From Limnomonas spitsbergensis (lineage: Eukaryota; Chlorophyta; Chlorophyceae; Chlamydomonadales), in the NCBI GenBank assembly GCA_037349105.1, contig JAYJMM010000099.1, positions 124,001 through 188,000 on the forward strand: a stretch of DNA of 64,000 bases, given 5' to 3'. Below are positions 22,721 through 32,635 of this stretch, one piece after another. Numbering within the stretch: the first letter of the stretch is position 1; the number at the start of each line of letters is the position of its first letter. A program made the translations under genes and the position numbers. The notes beneath the pieces were generated by a model. It saw only the letters and a program-made list of their open reading frames with translations, was not told where the DNA came from and made no database searches.

Positions 22721-23036
22721 GCCGGCTTAAGATGCACATGAAGTTTAGAGAGAAGCCGCAGAGGTATGCATTCCCACATTCTGAAACACGGCATGCATCA
22801 AAGCACCTCACCCATATCATATTAAAGGCCCTCGCAGGATTTATTTAATGCCAAAGGATTAACGTACAGAGATTTTCTCACAGAATCAGTACACAAAATA
22901 CGCATACACGCAAGACACACGCACAATAAAAAGGCTCTCCAGGGTAAAGCCATTTTAAACAGCCCAACTAATGAAGACACAGCTCCCGGATACCCATGAG
23001 TGGGTTTATTGGCATGGTACTGGGGCCCGATGAGTG

Positions 23037-24717
23037 CTATTCGAGCATACCAAGGTATGATTGAAGCTCCTCCGACAAAGGATAAGGAAGTTCCGTCGGT
23101 AGCAGCAGCTCAGCCTGAGGCCGATTCCCCTGGTCCAGCAGTGACTTGAACATTACGCCCGTCACGTCCTCAATTTTGTCAATCACTTCGTCGCCACAGG
23201 CAAAGGCAGCGGCGGCGTCAAGCTTCAGGCCGATCTGGACCAGTGTTTATTTTGTTAGTTTATTAATCTGTACCGTCTGGTTACAGCGGCCGCAAATGAG
23301 AATGGGGCACCAAACCGGTGCCCACCTGAAAATGCTTCTGGGGTATAAAGGCAAGTTCTTGCACAAATAGTATTGATGAAGGCACTGCCGCAACTCCCAA
23401 TGATTCACTCCATCCCGGCGATCGCTTCAGTGCGGCATGTTCTTCAGTGGACGACGGATCAAGAAGGCGAAATACACCAAAATGTATCAGGAGCTCTGCT
23501 GAAGAAGTCAAGCTGGCAGTTGGCGAAAGACAACTTTAGCCACAAAATGATGAGGATCAGTAGGGACCAGAACTCCACGCCACTGGGGGCATTTACGAGC
23601 GGTGGACAATCCACCCAGCACCCTTGGTGCGGCCAACAGAGGGCTGGCAGGGGAAAGCTAGCAAGCAAGCCGCCCAGGTTGCATGAAAACTGAGATGGGA
23701 ATAGGAATTTATTTGACGTTGGAGAGCATCAAGGATAGGAATTGTTTTTGATTTAGTAGAGCATCTAGGATAGGAATTGGTTTTGACATTGGAGAGCATC
23801 TGCGACATTTTGTATAAGGGATTCGCGTTTTTCATTTTGTTCGGTACCGTATTTGATTGGTAGACGTAGGGACTAGGGGTGTCCCACTCTCAGTTGCGCC
23901 TGCTGTGAAGTTAAGTCTGGTCCGCCAAAGACCCGGTTGCTGCCCCCAACCTTGACCGTCCGAAGGCTCACTCGAGCAGCATGCCTGGCCACAACAGAGG
24001 ACTCCAGCTGGAAGCGCAGTTTAGCTGAAGTGTAGCTTATGTATGTGTAGCTTAAGCTCAGTACAAGAAAACTGACCTGAATCGAGCGGTACTCAAGCTT
24101 CTCCAGTGCGATCCCGCGCTCCGGATCCTATTGCACAACGACGTCTGAGTTGTCTCGGCATGCACGATCGGCAGCAGCATGCTCGTTGACGACTGCATGG
24201 GTAAGCAGCGCCTCGAAAGCGGGGCGATGCAGGTCAATGGCGAGGATCCGCGCCTGATTGGCGTCCTTTAGCGAGTACCCAGACCTCAAAATAAAGAAAA
24301 ACAGGGAAGCTTGCCATAGATATGACCAAACGTCAGTGAGGTGGAGACAATATATACTTCCCTTCTTCCCTGCTCTTTTCCTCTAAAAAGAATCCAGGCA
24401 GGAACCACCGCCCGAAGGTATGGAGGGGGATGGCAGGAAACCCTCTTGCTACATGCCATGCCATGGCCGCTGCTGCAGCCGCTGCTGCCTCTTTCTGCAT
24501 TTCGAGGAGACACTACCAACCGGTAGACCATCCAACAGAACGATGGTTTGATCCAGGTGGTGCGCCCCATCTTGAACGAGACAATCCCCGCGAATCGATG
24601 GCTCTCGCAGGCGAGCGTTGCAATCTCCGCGTTGTAGGCCTGATACACTCGGATTGTGCGGTCGCTGAACATGGCGCGGATTTGTCGCTTTGGGTGTGCT
24701 AATGCCATCAGTGCCAT
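23037..24717 (-). pseudogene. DUF4291 family protein gene with one in-frame TAG
   Basis: Three minus-strand exons, 24717-24521, 24284-24077 and 23234-23037 (TAG), join in phase for 201 codons, the normal DUF4291 length. Landmarks are IRVYQAYNAEIA, the signature RTTWIKPSFCWMVYRSGYS, QARILAIDLHRPAFEALL, DPERGIALEKLEYRSIQIGL and KIEDVT. Biochemical function is unknown to me. Codon 24130-24128 is TAG where the family has Trp in its VQWDPER motif, a single G-to-A change (TGG to TAG). Everything after the TAG stays in frame and conserved, with intact splice sites. The lesion is therefore recent, or it is bypassed, or it is a sequencing error. The family is best known from bacteria and fungi, so transfer is possible, but the introns show long residence here. 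Confidence 0.82.
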
Positions 24718-25023
24718 GTAAGACGAGACGATACTGACATGTTGCGTCTTTTATCCAACTGTGTGTATGGGAGTGCCTGCGTTCAATGACATAAACATTA
24801 CTGGGTTCCAATGATGGACAAGGGTGTGACTCGGTACAGTAGAGCTTTTTGCAAACTGTTGTGATACAAAAGTGATGGAGCTATCGTGGCATGCCGTACA
24901 TGCTCCTTATCGTCTGGCGCAGAGGTCTGGTGCAAAATCTTGTATCGTTTGAGTGAGAAATCGAAATTTATTATGAAGGAGGTTGACTTTTTTCAAGTGG
25001 GATTTTTCAAGTGAGATTAGATA

Positions 25024-25143
25024 ATGCCTCCTGGATTCATTGGTGGGTTATGTGGGATTGTGGGCTGCTGCCTCATTGCACGGAATCGGCTTCGAAGATT
25101 GCTTTCTTCAGTGGATGCCACTCGTCTGGAGGGCGCTTATCAG
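25024..25143 (+). CDS. Possible first exon of an unknown gene
   Basis: ATG opens 40 codons (GFIGGLCGIVGCCLIARNRL then RRLLSSVDATRLEGAYQ) that stop cleanly at a CAG/GTGACA donor. The segment has a hydrophobic stretch followed by Arg residues, like a signal anchor. I found no second exon, and the minisatellite follows within 120 bp. It may be chance. Confidence 0.25.
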
Positions 25144-25264
25144 GTGACAAACAAACACAGATGCGTGCCACGTGCCCACGTGAGGTGTGGGGATGCCTTG
25201 AGGATTTGGGCTTGCTGGCTAATGCATGGAGCCCATGAAAATGTATGCAACCATGCAGCCTATA

Positions 25265-25520
25265 AATCCACACAGCCCAAGGATCCATGCAGCCCAAGGA
25301 TCCATGCAGCCATCCATCTTTGCAGCCCAGGGATCCATGCACTCCAGGGATCCATGCTGCCATGCAGCCCAAGGATCCATGCAGCCATCCATCTATGCAG
25401 CCATCCATCCATGCAGCCCAAGGATCCATGCAGCCATCCATCTCTGCAGCCCAGGGATCCATGCACTCCAGGGATCCATGCTGCCATGCAGCCCAAGGAT
25501 CCATGCAGCCATGCGACCCA
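25265..25520. repeat. GGATCCATGCAGCC minisatellite
   Basis: Imperfect units built from AAGGATCCATGCAGCC and ATCCATCT. A larger block of about 90 bp (from GCAGCCATCCATCTTTGCAG through the next GGATCCATGCAGCC) is repeated twice. The array is open in several frames on both strands for this reason only, so I call no gene. Confidence 0.9.
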
Positions 25521-25649
25521 GAATTCATGCGGGCCTTAGCCATGCGACCATGGATTCAATGGGACTCTCAAGCGAAGGTGCATTCGTCATAGGTCATGCA
25601 GTTATTGAACTCTGCATGCATGCATGCGCGTCACTGTTTATTTGTTAGT

Positions 25650-25800
25650 GCCCATACCACCAGGCGGCCACCACGGCGCCGATGGGGACCAAACTTTGAC
25701 TGGCCTACGGCCGGTGGCCCATCCAAGCAGCAAGGCTTTCTGCTATAAACCGAGCAGGCATCAGGCTTTGTTATAGCTGAAGAGTAGCAGAAGCACCCAC
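25650..25800 (+). repeat. SINE-like element
   Basis: Forward copy with AGGCGGCCACCACGG, GATGGGGACCAAACTTTGAC, CGGCCGGTGGCCC, CAAGCAGCAAGGC and the diagnostic TAGCTGAAGAGTAGC end. Confidence 0.7.
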
Positions 25801-26339
25801 AGATCAACAATGTGGTGCACAGTCATAGGCTCCTAATTCGAGGGCATGAGGTTGGCCGATACCCTAGCTTTTATTTTGAAAACATGCAGCGGGTCGGACA
25901 TCCGGCGGTAGAAGCTTCCATGCACCATGGATGTTGTCTGTATCTCAGCCTCCCACGCTTTTGTGTATTTACTCATAGGACCAGCATAAACGTGCACTGC
26001 GCCGCTCAGGCAAATCTCAGTTTATGATGGGCACAACTCATGGCCGGAAGGTTTTGTGAGGCCCAGTTCAAGCGCATGCGAGCGGTGTGCGTGCATCGTT
26101 AAGCACTCTTTCGTTCAGAAAAAACCCAGCAAGCCTTGACAGGTCGGTGCCATCTCGCCCCTGCAAGCTCGATGTGCAGCCCATGGAATGATTGAATGAA
26201 TGCTATTTAAGTCAAGTCAAGTAAGGCGGTCAGGTCCCCTGACTTTCTGGCCTGTAGATATGAGTGAGGGCTTGCCGTATTGTGTACCGCATGCCAATAT
26301 CTCTGGGTCAAGGTGCTCGTATCATCTAGGGCTCGAGAT

Positions 26340-28490
26340 CGATAATGATAGATGATAGATGATGTGTACTGCCCTATCCAAATTATATTCCCTCGTCTTA
26401 TTGCAGCGTCTTGATTCTTGGGCAGAAAGTCAGGGTTTCAGAGCCGATGGCCAGGCAGGTTTTCGGCATGAACGGGGAACACCTGATAATGCTTTCATTC
26501 TTAACCACATTATTGAAAAATACCATTCGGAGAAAAAACGATTTTTGCTGCTTTCATTGATTTTAGGAAGGCATATGACTGCATTGACAGAGATTTACTG
26601 TGGCGGAGTTTACAGAGCATGGGCGTGCACGGCCGGATTTTAGAAAGTTTGAAGGAGATGTATCAGGATGTACAAATCCGTGTACGGGTTGGTGGTAAAC
26701 TGGGAGATAGTTTCTCCTCCTTTATGGGTGTTAAACAAGGAGACCCGCTGTCCCCTCTATTGTTTGGCCTGTTTATCGACCGTTTCGAGAAGTTTGTCGC
26801 AAGTGAGTGCCCTGATATTGGCGCCCGTCTTTCACATGCTTTGGTCAGAGTTTTACTTTATGCTGATGATCTGGTGTTATTCGCTGAATCGCCGGATGAT
26901 CTGCAAAATCTTCTTGATGCTCTCCATATTTTTTGTCGCCACAATGCCTTGACAGTCAATATAAAAAAATCTGAAGCAGTTGTTTTTAACCAGAAATATT
27001 GCCGTCATTTGGCATCTTTGTCTTATGACGGAAGCGTTCTTGATATTAAGCCCTTTTTCATCTACTTGGGTATGTTATTTGATGAGGCAGAGGGTATGAA
27101 GGGAGCAGGTAGACGTTGTGTCAACAAGGGGAGGGCAGCTTTGTATGCCATGGTCCGGAGATGTCATGAGCTTGACACACACAATGTTCACATTAAATGT
27201 CATCTTTTTGACTCTTTGGTGAAGCCTATTCTGTTTTATGGATGTGAAATTTGGGGACCAGGTCTCCTTGCGAAAGGAGTCGGCTTGACAGATACTGGTT
27301 TCTCTAGAGATTTGGAGGTAATTCACAAGGGTTTCCTTAGGCAGTGTCTGGGTCTTCGCAAGTCTGTGGCCGAGTATGTTCTCATAAGTGAACTGCGCCG
27401 TGAACCCCTTATCTAAAGTATTTTTCAGCAGACCCTGAGTTTTTTGAATACAATTAATCTGAGGCCTGACAATGACCTTGTGAAAATGGCTATGCAGGAA
27501 AGTTGTGATTTGGCGAAGGCTGGCACTTCACTTTGTTGGGCTGGTTTTCTGTCTACGATATTGATTACTCTGGGTATTGATTTATTGACTGCTTCAGCCA
27601 ATACCTCTTTGGATATTGAGGTCATTGTGAATTCAGCTAGGGATCAGTGGCTTTCCAAAATTTCCAAGGACATGCCACGTACGGCCCTGTCAGTACGTGC
27701 CACTCCTGACTCAGAACGCTCGGGGTTTAAATTGTTTACGTTCTCTAAGTGGTTCCAAATTAAGCGTGATGTGAAGGAGACTTTCTGGTACAATTTGAGT
27801 AAGCCTGATATTATTTTCGCTGTAGCCCGGTATCGGATGGGGTCGCATTGGCTGAATGTTGAGACGGGGCGCTTTGAGAAACCCTGTGTGCCTCTTAGCG
27901 AGAGGATTCGTAGATGTTGCAATCTTAAATGTCGGGAGGATGAGCTTCACATGATTTACTGCCCGTTCTATACAGACCTTCGTTTTCAGTTTAACCTTAC
28001 TTTCCATAATTTCCTAAAGGACGAGGATGAGGCCATGAAACAGTACGCAAATGGAGTGTGGGGCAAACTAAATGCAGCGGTTTCTGCATATGTGTTCTGG
28101 AAGAAATTTGGTTGTTTTATCTTTCAGTGTATGATGAAAAGAGAGAATCATCTCAAAACTTTGCCAAATTTCCTGTCTCCCCCCAAACTCTCTAGGCGGT
28201 GCTCAATCGAACTCTTTTGCACCCACGTCATGTTTTATGGCTGGGGCTTATCTTCTGCACTATGGGGTTCATTCCCACGCCACTGTCGTGGTTGTGTGCT
28301 AGTTGCTTGCCCAGGGGGGTCACTGGTTTTTGCTTTCTGTCCTAGTGTATCAAGTGCCTGTACCGGTTTACGGGCACATGTCCCATGCATCAAGTGTGAT
28401 GCTCTGTTGGACTGTAAAAACTTCACAACTTCACGGCAACAGTTTGTAAAAAGCTTTAGTAGCAACTCCGGTAGGGAACCCTGACACACA
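26340..28490 (+). mobile_element. LINE-B: non-LTR retrotransposon, 5'-truncated and mutated
   Basis: Reverse-transcriptase motifs run in order on the plus strand: AGFRHERGT near 26450, the F-DFRKAYDCIDRDLLW block near 26550-26600, KQGDPLSPLLF near 26740 and VLLYADDLVLFA near 26855. Thumb and connection segments follow. A C-terminal region continues to about 28150 with a Cys/His cluster (CCNLKCREDELHMIYC) near 27915-27965. A one-base loss inside the AFIDF motif shifts the frame near 26550, and a TAA at 27414-27416 interrupts the same frame. The upstream endonuclease region is absent. Codons are markedly AT-richer than those of surrounding genes and differ from LINE-A, so this is a separate family. 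Confidence 0.85.
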
Positions 28491-28670
28491 CCCTAGAGGG
28501 TTGACAGCTAGGCAGTATTAGAAATCGAAATGTATAATGGAAAGGAAGCGCTGTACGCATATATATTATCTCGCAAATAATATAAAAGGGAACATTTATT
28601 TTGACATGTTTGTCCAGTCTCAGTTTCAGTCTACTACTCAGTAGTTAAACAACTGAACATCGCAGCCATT

Positions 28671-28979
28671 TTAGCTCGGCAGCGTCCCGATCAGCTGGAC
28701 CTTGCTGCAGGCCAGGTTAGTGCTGGCCAGGAGCTGGTCGTAGAACTCCCTCCACTGCGGGTCGCGGAGAAGCCCCGCTATCCCAGCCACATTGTCCGGG
28801 ACCAAGATGCTGCAGTTGACCATCTGCAGCCAGATGAGCATGCACCACGCCCATGCGTCGTCAAGCTCCACCAGGTAGACCTCCACCAGGTTTACCTTGG
28901 TGAACTCAGGCAGGTACTGCATCAGCAGCATGTGCCGGCAGCGCAAGCTGGCACGGCCACCATGTGACTGTTTGATCAT
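28671..28979 (-). CDS. Orphan 102-residue ORF
   Basis: ATG at 28979 to TAA at 28671 is open with GC-rich third positions, unlike the AT-rich flanks. The product has alternating hydrophobic helices (VNLVEVYLVELDDAWAWCML, CSILVPDNVAGIAGLLRDP) and the segment QWREFYDQLLASTN. I do not recognise a family. It may be the last exon of a gene whose upstream part was split off by the LINE fragments at 29351 and beyond, or a single-exon gene. I found no upstream exon joining to it. Confidence 0.45.
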   Translation of the reverse strand: MIKQSHGGRASLRCRHMLLMQYLPEFTKVNLVEVYLVELDDAWAWCMLIWLQMVNCSILVPDNVAGIAGLLRDPQWREFYDQLLASTNLACSKVQLIGTLPS

Positions 28980-29350
28980 AATGTCGAGGCAGTTTCAGGA
29001 AGTCTTTGTATCCATTTTCTATGCCAGGTGCTCAGGCTAGTTGCTGGGCTATTGTGACAATCATGAGCTGATTAATTGGGAAGTGTAACATGCCACACCC
29101 CAAGGAATCGACATGACTCTGATTGTATGCCTGCCAAGTATTAGTGTAACAGCTGAGGGCTGCTGGACTGGCCTGCACTTGCATCGTAGTCGAGTTTTTT
29201 TGAAGGTTAGTCTTTTTAAGGGCAGGGGATACGATTTGTTCGAATTTTGTTGTTGTTATTGTTGTTTGGAAGGTGAACTTGATTCCTTGCTTCCCTCTTA
29301 CAAGTGCCTTCTCCCTTTGACTACACTAGCTGACTTTTTGTTTGCCGACG

Positions 29351-30090
29351 TTGCCGAGCTTCATTTAAGCAGGGCCCAGAGGTGTAACGTCAGTAACTGG
29401 GCAGTTGGTCAGGAAAACCAGGAAATGGGGAAATGCAGTCAAGGGACACACAAATGGCTGGGATAGAGGTCGGAGAAAGTAAGCCCCAGTCTCTGAATCG
29501 ACCATGCCTCAACGATATATACCACATCCTCCTCAAAAGACTGGGCATCCCACCCTAGCCTGCCCTGGTACAAAGCGTGGAAGTCTCTAGCAGCGTCTGG
29601 GAGGACTGCCCAGCCCCGCTCCACACGATGATCTTGCACGCTGGGGCAGAGAAGTCAATGACGTTACACCTCTGGGCCCTGCTAAAAAAACTCGGCCGCG
29701 TGGGCGCCTAACTAAAAGGGGCAGACGAAAAAAATAAGGAAGATGCTGGCAAAATAAGTGAAATGACAGACGTAAGGCTGGAAAGGAAAGGCAAAGAAAG
29801 TTCCAGCCTCTGAGAACGTCTACGCCCCAACAATATCTACCACCGTACAACGGCTTCTACAAAAGCCAGGGCATCCCACTCAAGTTTGCCCCGTCACAAC
29901 TAGAAGAATTCTTTAGCACCGTTCGGGGGACCTGCCTATCCTTGCTCCTTAGTTTGATCCTGCACGCTGTGGATTGAAAGCATGCATGCAACGCGTCCTC
30001 CACATGCTCGCTGTCTCCCCTAGCCCAACATCACTGGCAGCACCGTCTGTCACACTTCTAACTGCTGCGCCGTGGGGCAGATAAGTGTTA
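29351..30090. mobile_element. Cluster of LINE-A 3' fragments
   Basis: A forward tail lies at 29351-29391 (GCCGAGCTTCATTTAAGCAG then GGCCCAGAGGTGTAACGTC). A minus-strand protein tail lies at 29440-29639 (ARDFHALYQGRLGWDAQSFE). A further minus copy at 29656-30090 begins with the full 3' end (ACGTTACACCTCTGGGCCCT). The protein tail matches the C-terminal end of the 36-kb LINE-A copy (SFHQLYQAEQGWDALAF). These are separate insertions stacked together. Confidence 0.75.
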
Positions 30091-30636
30091 CGTGGCCATG
30101 GCTACTACCGCCATGAGGGGGCTGTGTTGACCTGCATTCACCAGCCACAACTGCATGGTAGAAGCAAAGCACGTGCTGCCACCAATCTCGCTGTAACCGC
30201 TATCAACATGCACGTTACGGTATGGTCAAACGGGGCCTGGACTCTTTCAGGAGCCTCAGGACCACATAAATATGAAGCAACACCATGCTCGGGACAGTGC
30301 CCCTACAAGTGTGAACGGGGAGCCATGTCTTTCCAGGAATTATTGTATACAAAAGGAAACTTCGTTTTCCCCCATTCAAACCTGAAGTGGGGCAGGCTCC
30401 ATCCTGGGCCCCCCGCCCCCCCCCCCTGTTTGAGGGACGGGTCCATACTCCTAGGTGACAGGCTTCTTCTCATGCCCAAGCATCCCACACCACTGCCCAG
30501 TAGCAAGTGAAGGTGATTCCAAACCACGTCTTAGGGAAAAGTGCACCCCAAGCCACTTTTGAGTGGTTGAAAGGACAAAGAGCCAAGGCCTTAAGCAAGA
30601 AACCTTGAGCCAGACAGCATCGTTTTTAGGTCAAGT

Positions 30637-30905
30637 TCGGGGCCCTGCTCAAAAGGCTCCGCTGCATGGGCATTAAAATATAGGTCGAGAGGCATGGTAA
30701 GTAAATGCAGGGTAAATGCAAGCAATGATGAGCCTGGCAGGATGGACGCAATAACCTCTATCTACTCATTGCAGAAAAAAGGAAGAGAACGCAGATGCGG
30801 CGTGGATTTACGAAGTACAGGTTAACGAGATGCCCAAGCCCCGGTCTGTATGCCCCTAAAAAAGCGGAAGATGGAACTGCAGCGGGTCAGTGTGAATTGG
30901 GGGGG
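30637..30905 (-). mobile_element. LINE-A tail plus a second dispersed repeat
   Basis: 30637-30680 is a degraded minus LINE-A tail (GGGGCCCTGCTCAAAAGGCT). From 30776 to 30905 comes a different sequence (GATGCGGCGTGGATTT, AAGTACAGGT, CCCAAGCCCCGGTCTGTATG) that recurs at 47041-47200. Confidence 0.55.
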
Positions 30906-32635
30906 ATGAGAGTTGGCAGTCAGACAAACTATTGTTCAAGAAATGCCCGAGGCGAAGGATGGCAAAGTTAGACTGGATAGTGTGAACATAAACTGTCGAA
31001 GAAGGGGAGGGAAACAGAGGGATCGAATACAAAGTACTGGAAAGAGGTCCATAGTGTCTGAACAGGAAATCCCAGCGGAGTCAATGATGACGATGTGAAC
31101 ATATGGATGAGGGAAAAGAGGGTCAGCAGCAGGGATAGGTGGCGAAGAGGGAAGAGGGGACGGCTGAGTGGTGGTAGCAGTTAGGGTGGCGTGGCGTGAG
31201 GGTCCAGGGTGGGTGTGGGGAGGTATGTAGGGTCCATCTAGCAACGCGAAAAAGATCATACCAGCTAGGCATCCTGTATGGACTTCAGTGATAGGCCAAT
31301 TGAAGAATGGAAGTGAACCTAGGTTAAAGAATGTGGATAGTGCCACGTTGATGAAGGAAAAAACGTAAGGCAGGTTTGGCAAGACAGGTGGGAGGACATT
31401 TGCTGACATTGGCTATCGTCAGTCCTTCACATACGTGGTGTGGGAGAAGTCGACAGAGAATGTCAAGGGGGAAAAGCGGGAAGCATCCACTGTGGTACGC
31501 ATGTGTCGTAGAAACCTGGCGGGCGAGTACTTGCCGGGGTAGCTAGCCTCCATGATCCCGGGGAGTGGAGTACCCCTGTCGTGAAGGAGTGTTGGATGAG
31601 GCAGAGGGCCTTGCTGTGACGGGATATATAGGAGGCCTACATGTACACAAACTATGTCTTTGAGTGTCAGACACAGCGCCAAGTGGGCCAGTAGGAGGTG
31701 CCTGGTGTACAGATGGGGCAAAGGTCAAACGAGAGGACAGCTGTGGTTTTAGGCGACACAAAATATAAGGGCGCACTTAACTGTCCATAAGACTTTGGTG
31801 CAGGCAGCAGGAGGATTCAACACTTGAAAGGACTGGCATTCAGAAGAGTGTCACATGACTATACTGGGCGGGGTAAAGAGGCAGTATTTTCTGCGATGAT
31901 GCGGTCATAGGTAGCACAAGACAAAATGGTATCACCATCCGTGATATGGGGTCAAGAAGAACAGAGATGTACCTTGATAGAGGCGGTGAGGTCTGATGTG
32001 AACCAAGGGGTGGCATCGAGGGTATCCACGTGGGAAAGATTTGGGATGAGGGGGTTCGACCGTTGAATGTACAGGTGGTGGCCTGGTGGGTGATTATTCC
32101 AAGGCCTGTGCTGCCCCAATGTCAGCAAGCTTGTTGCACAAGGTACCAAAATGTGTTTCACCTGTTGGAGGAGTGTATGATCTAAGCCAGCATGCGCCAG
32201 AGGAGAGGGACGTGCTCAAGAAGATCATGCGGGCAAAGGACATCTCTCTGTATGAGGTGGATGCTGCAGAGACTGTCAGTTGAGATGGTGAGGTAGGGGG
32301 CAATGGTCAAGGTGGGGGCGGAAGGTATGTATATGGGCATGATAGAGGGCGGCATGCATGCCTCCAAGTTCAGCTCTGGTGAAAGTGTTTCAAGTTTGCC
32401 AGCAGGTTTTACTGTGCATATAATTACCCGGAAGACTACACTAGAAAGAAGGCGCGGCAGTGCAGCTTGAGAAATGGATGCACACAGCGCTATCGTACGC
32501 ATGCCTTTCCGCTCTTTAAGGTTCAGGCCCAGTTCTCTGATCAGGCCCTTGGGGCTAGTCCACACATGTTAACCTCGACAACAAATATCATGATTCCCGT
32601 TGTCACTCATCTCTAAAATTGGCTGCTGGATAAAT
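30906..32635. other. Spacer without a confident gene
   Basis: Several open frames occur on both strands (for example minus 30936-31409), but none shows family motifs or consistent splice sites. A forward piece at 32166-32283 (SQHAPEERDVLKKIMRAKDI) looks exon-like but lacks partners. Parts may be old retroelement sequence. Confidence 0.4.

Noticed and set aside
25073..25648. Long overlapping ORFs on both strands rich in His, Gln, Pro or Trp
   Set aside because: They are translations of the GGATCCATGCAGCC minisatellite, open in several frames because the unit lacks stops. No family or splice support.
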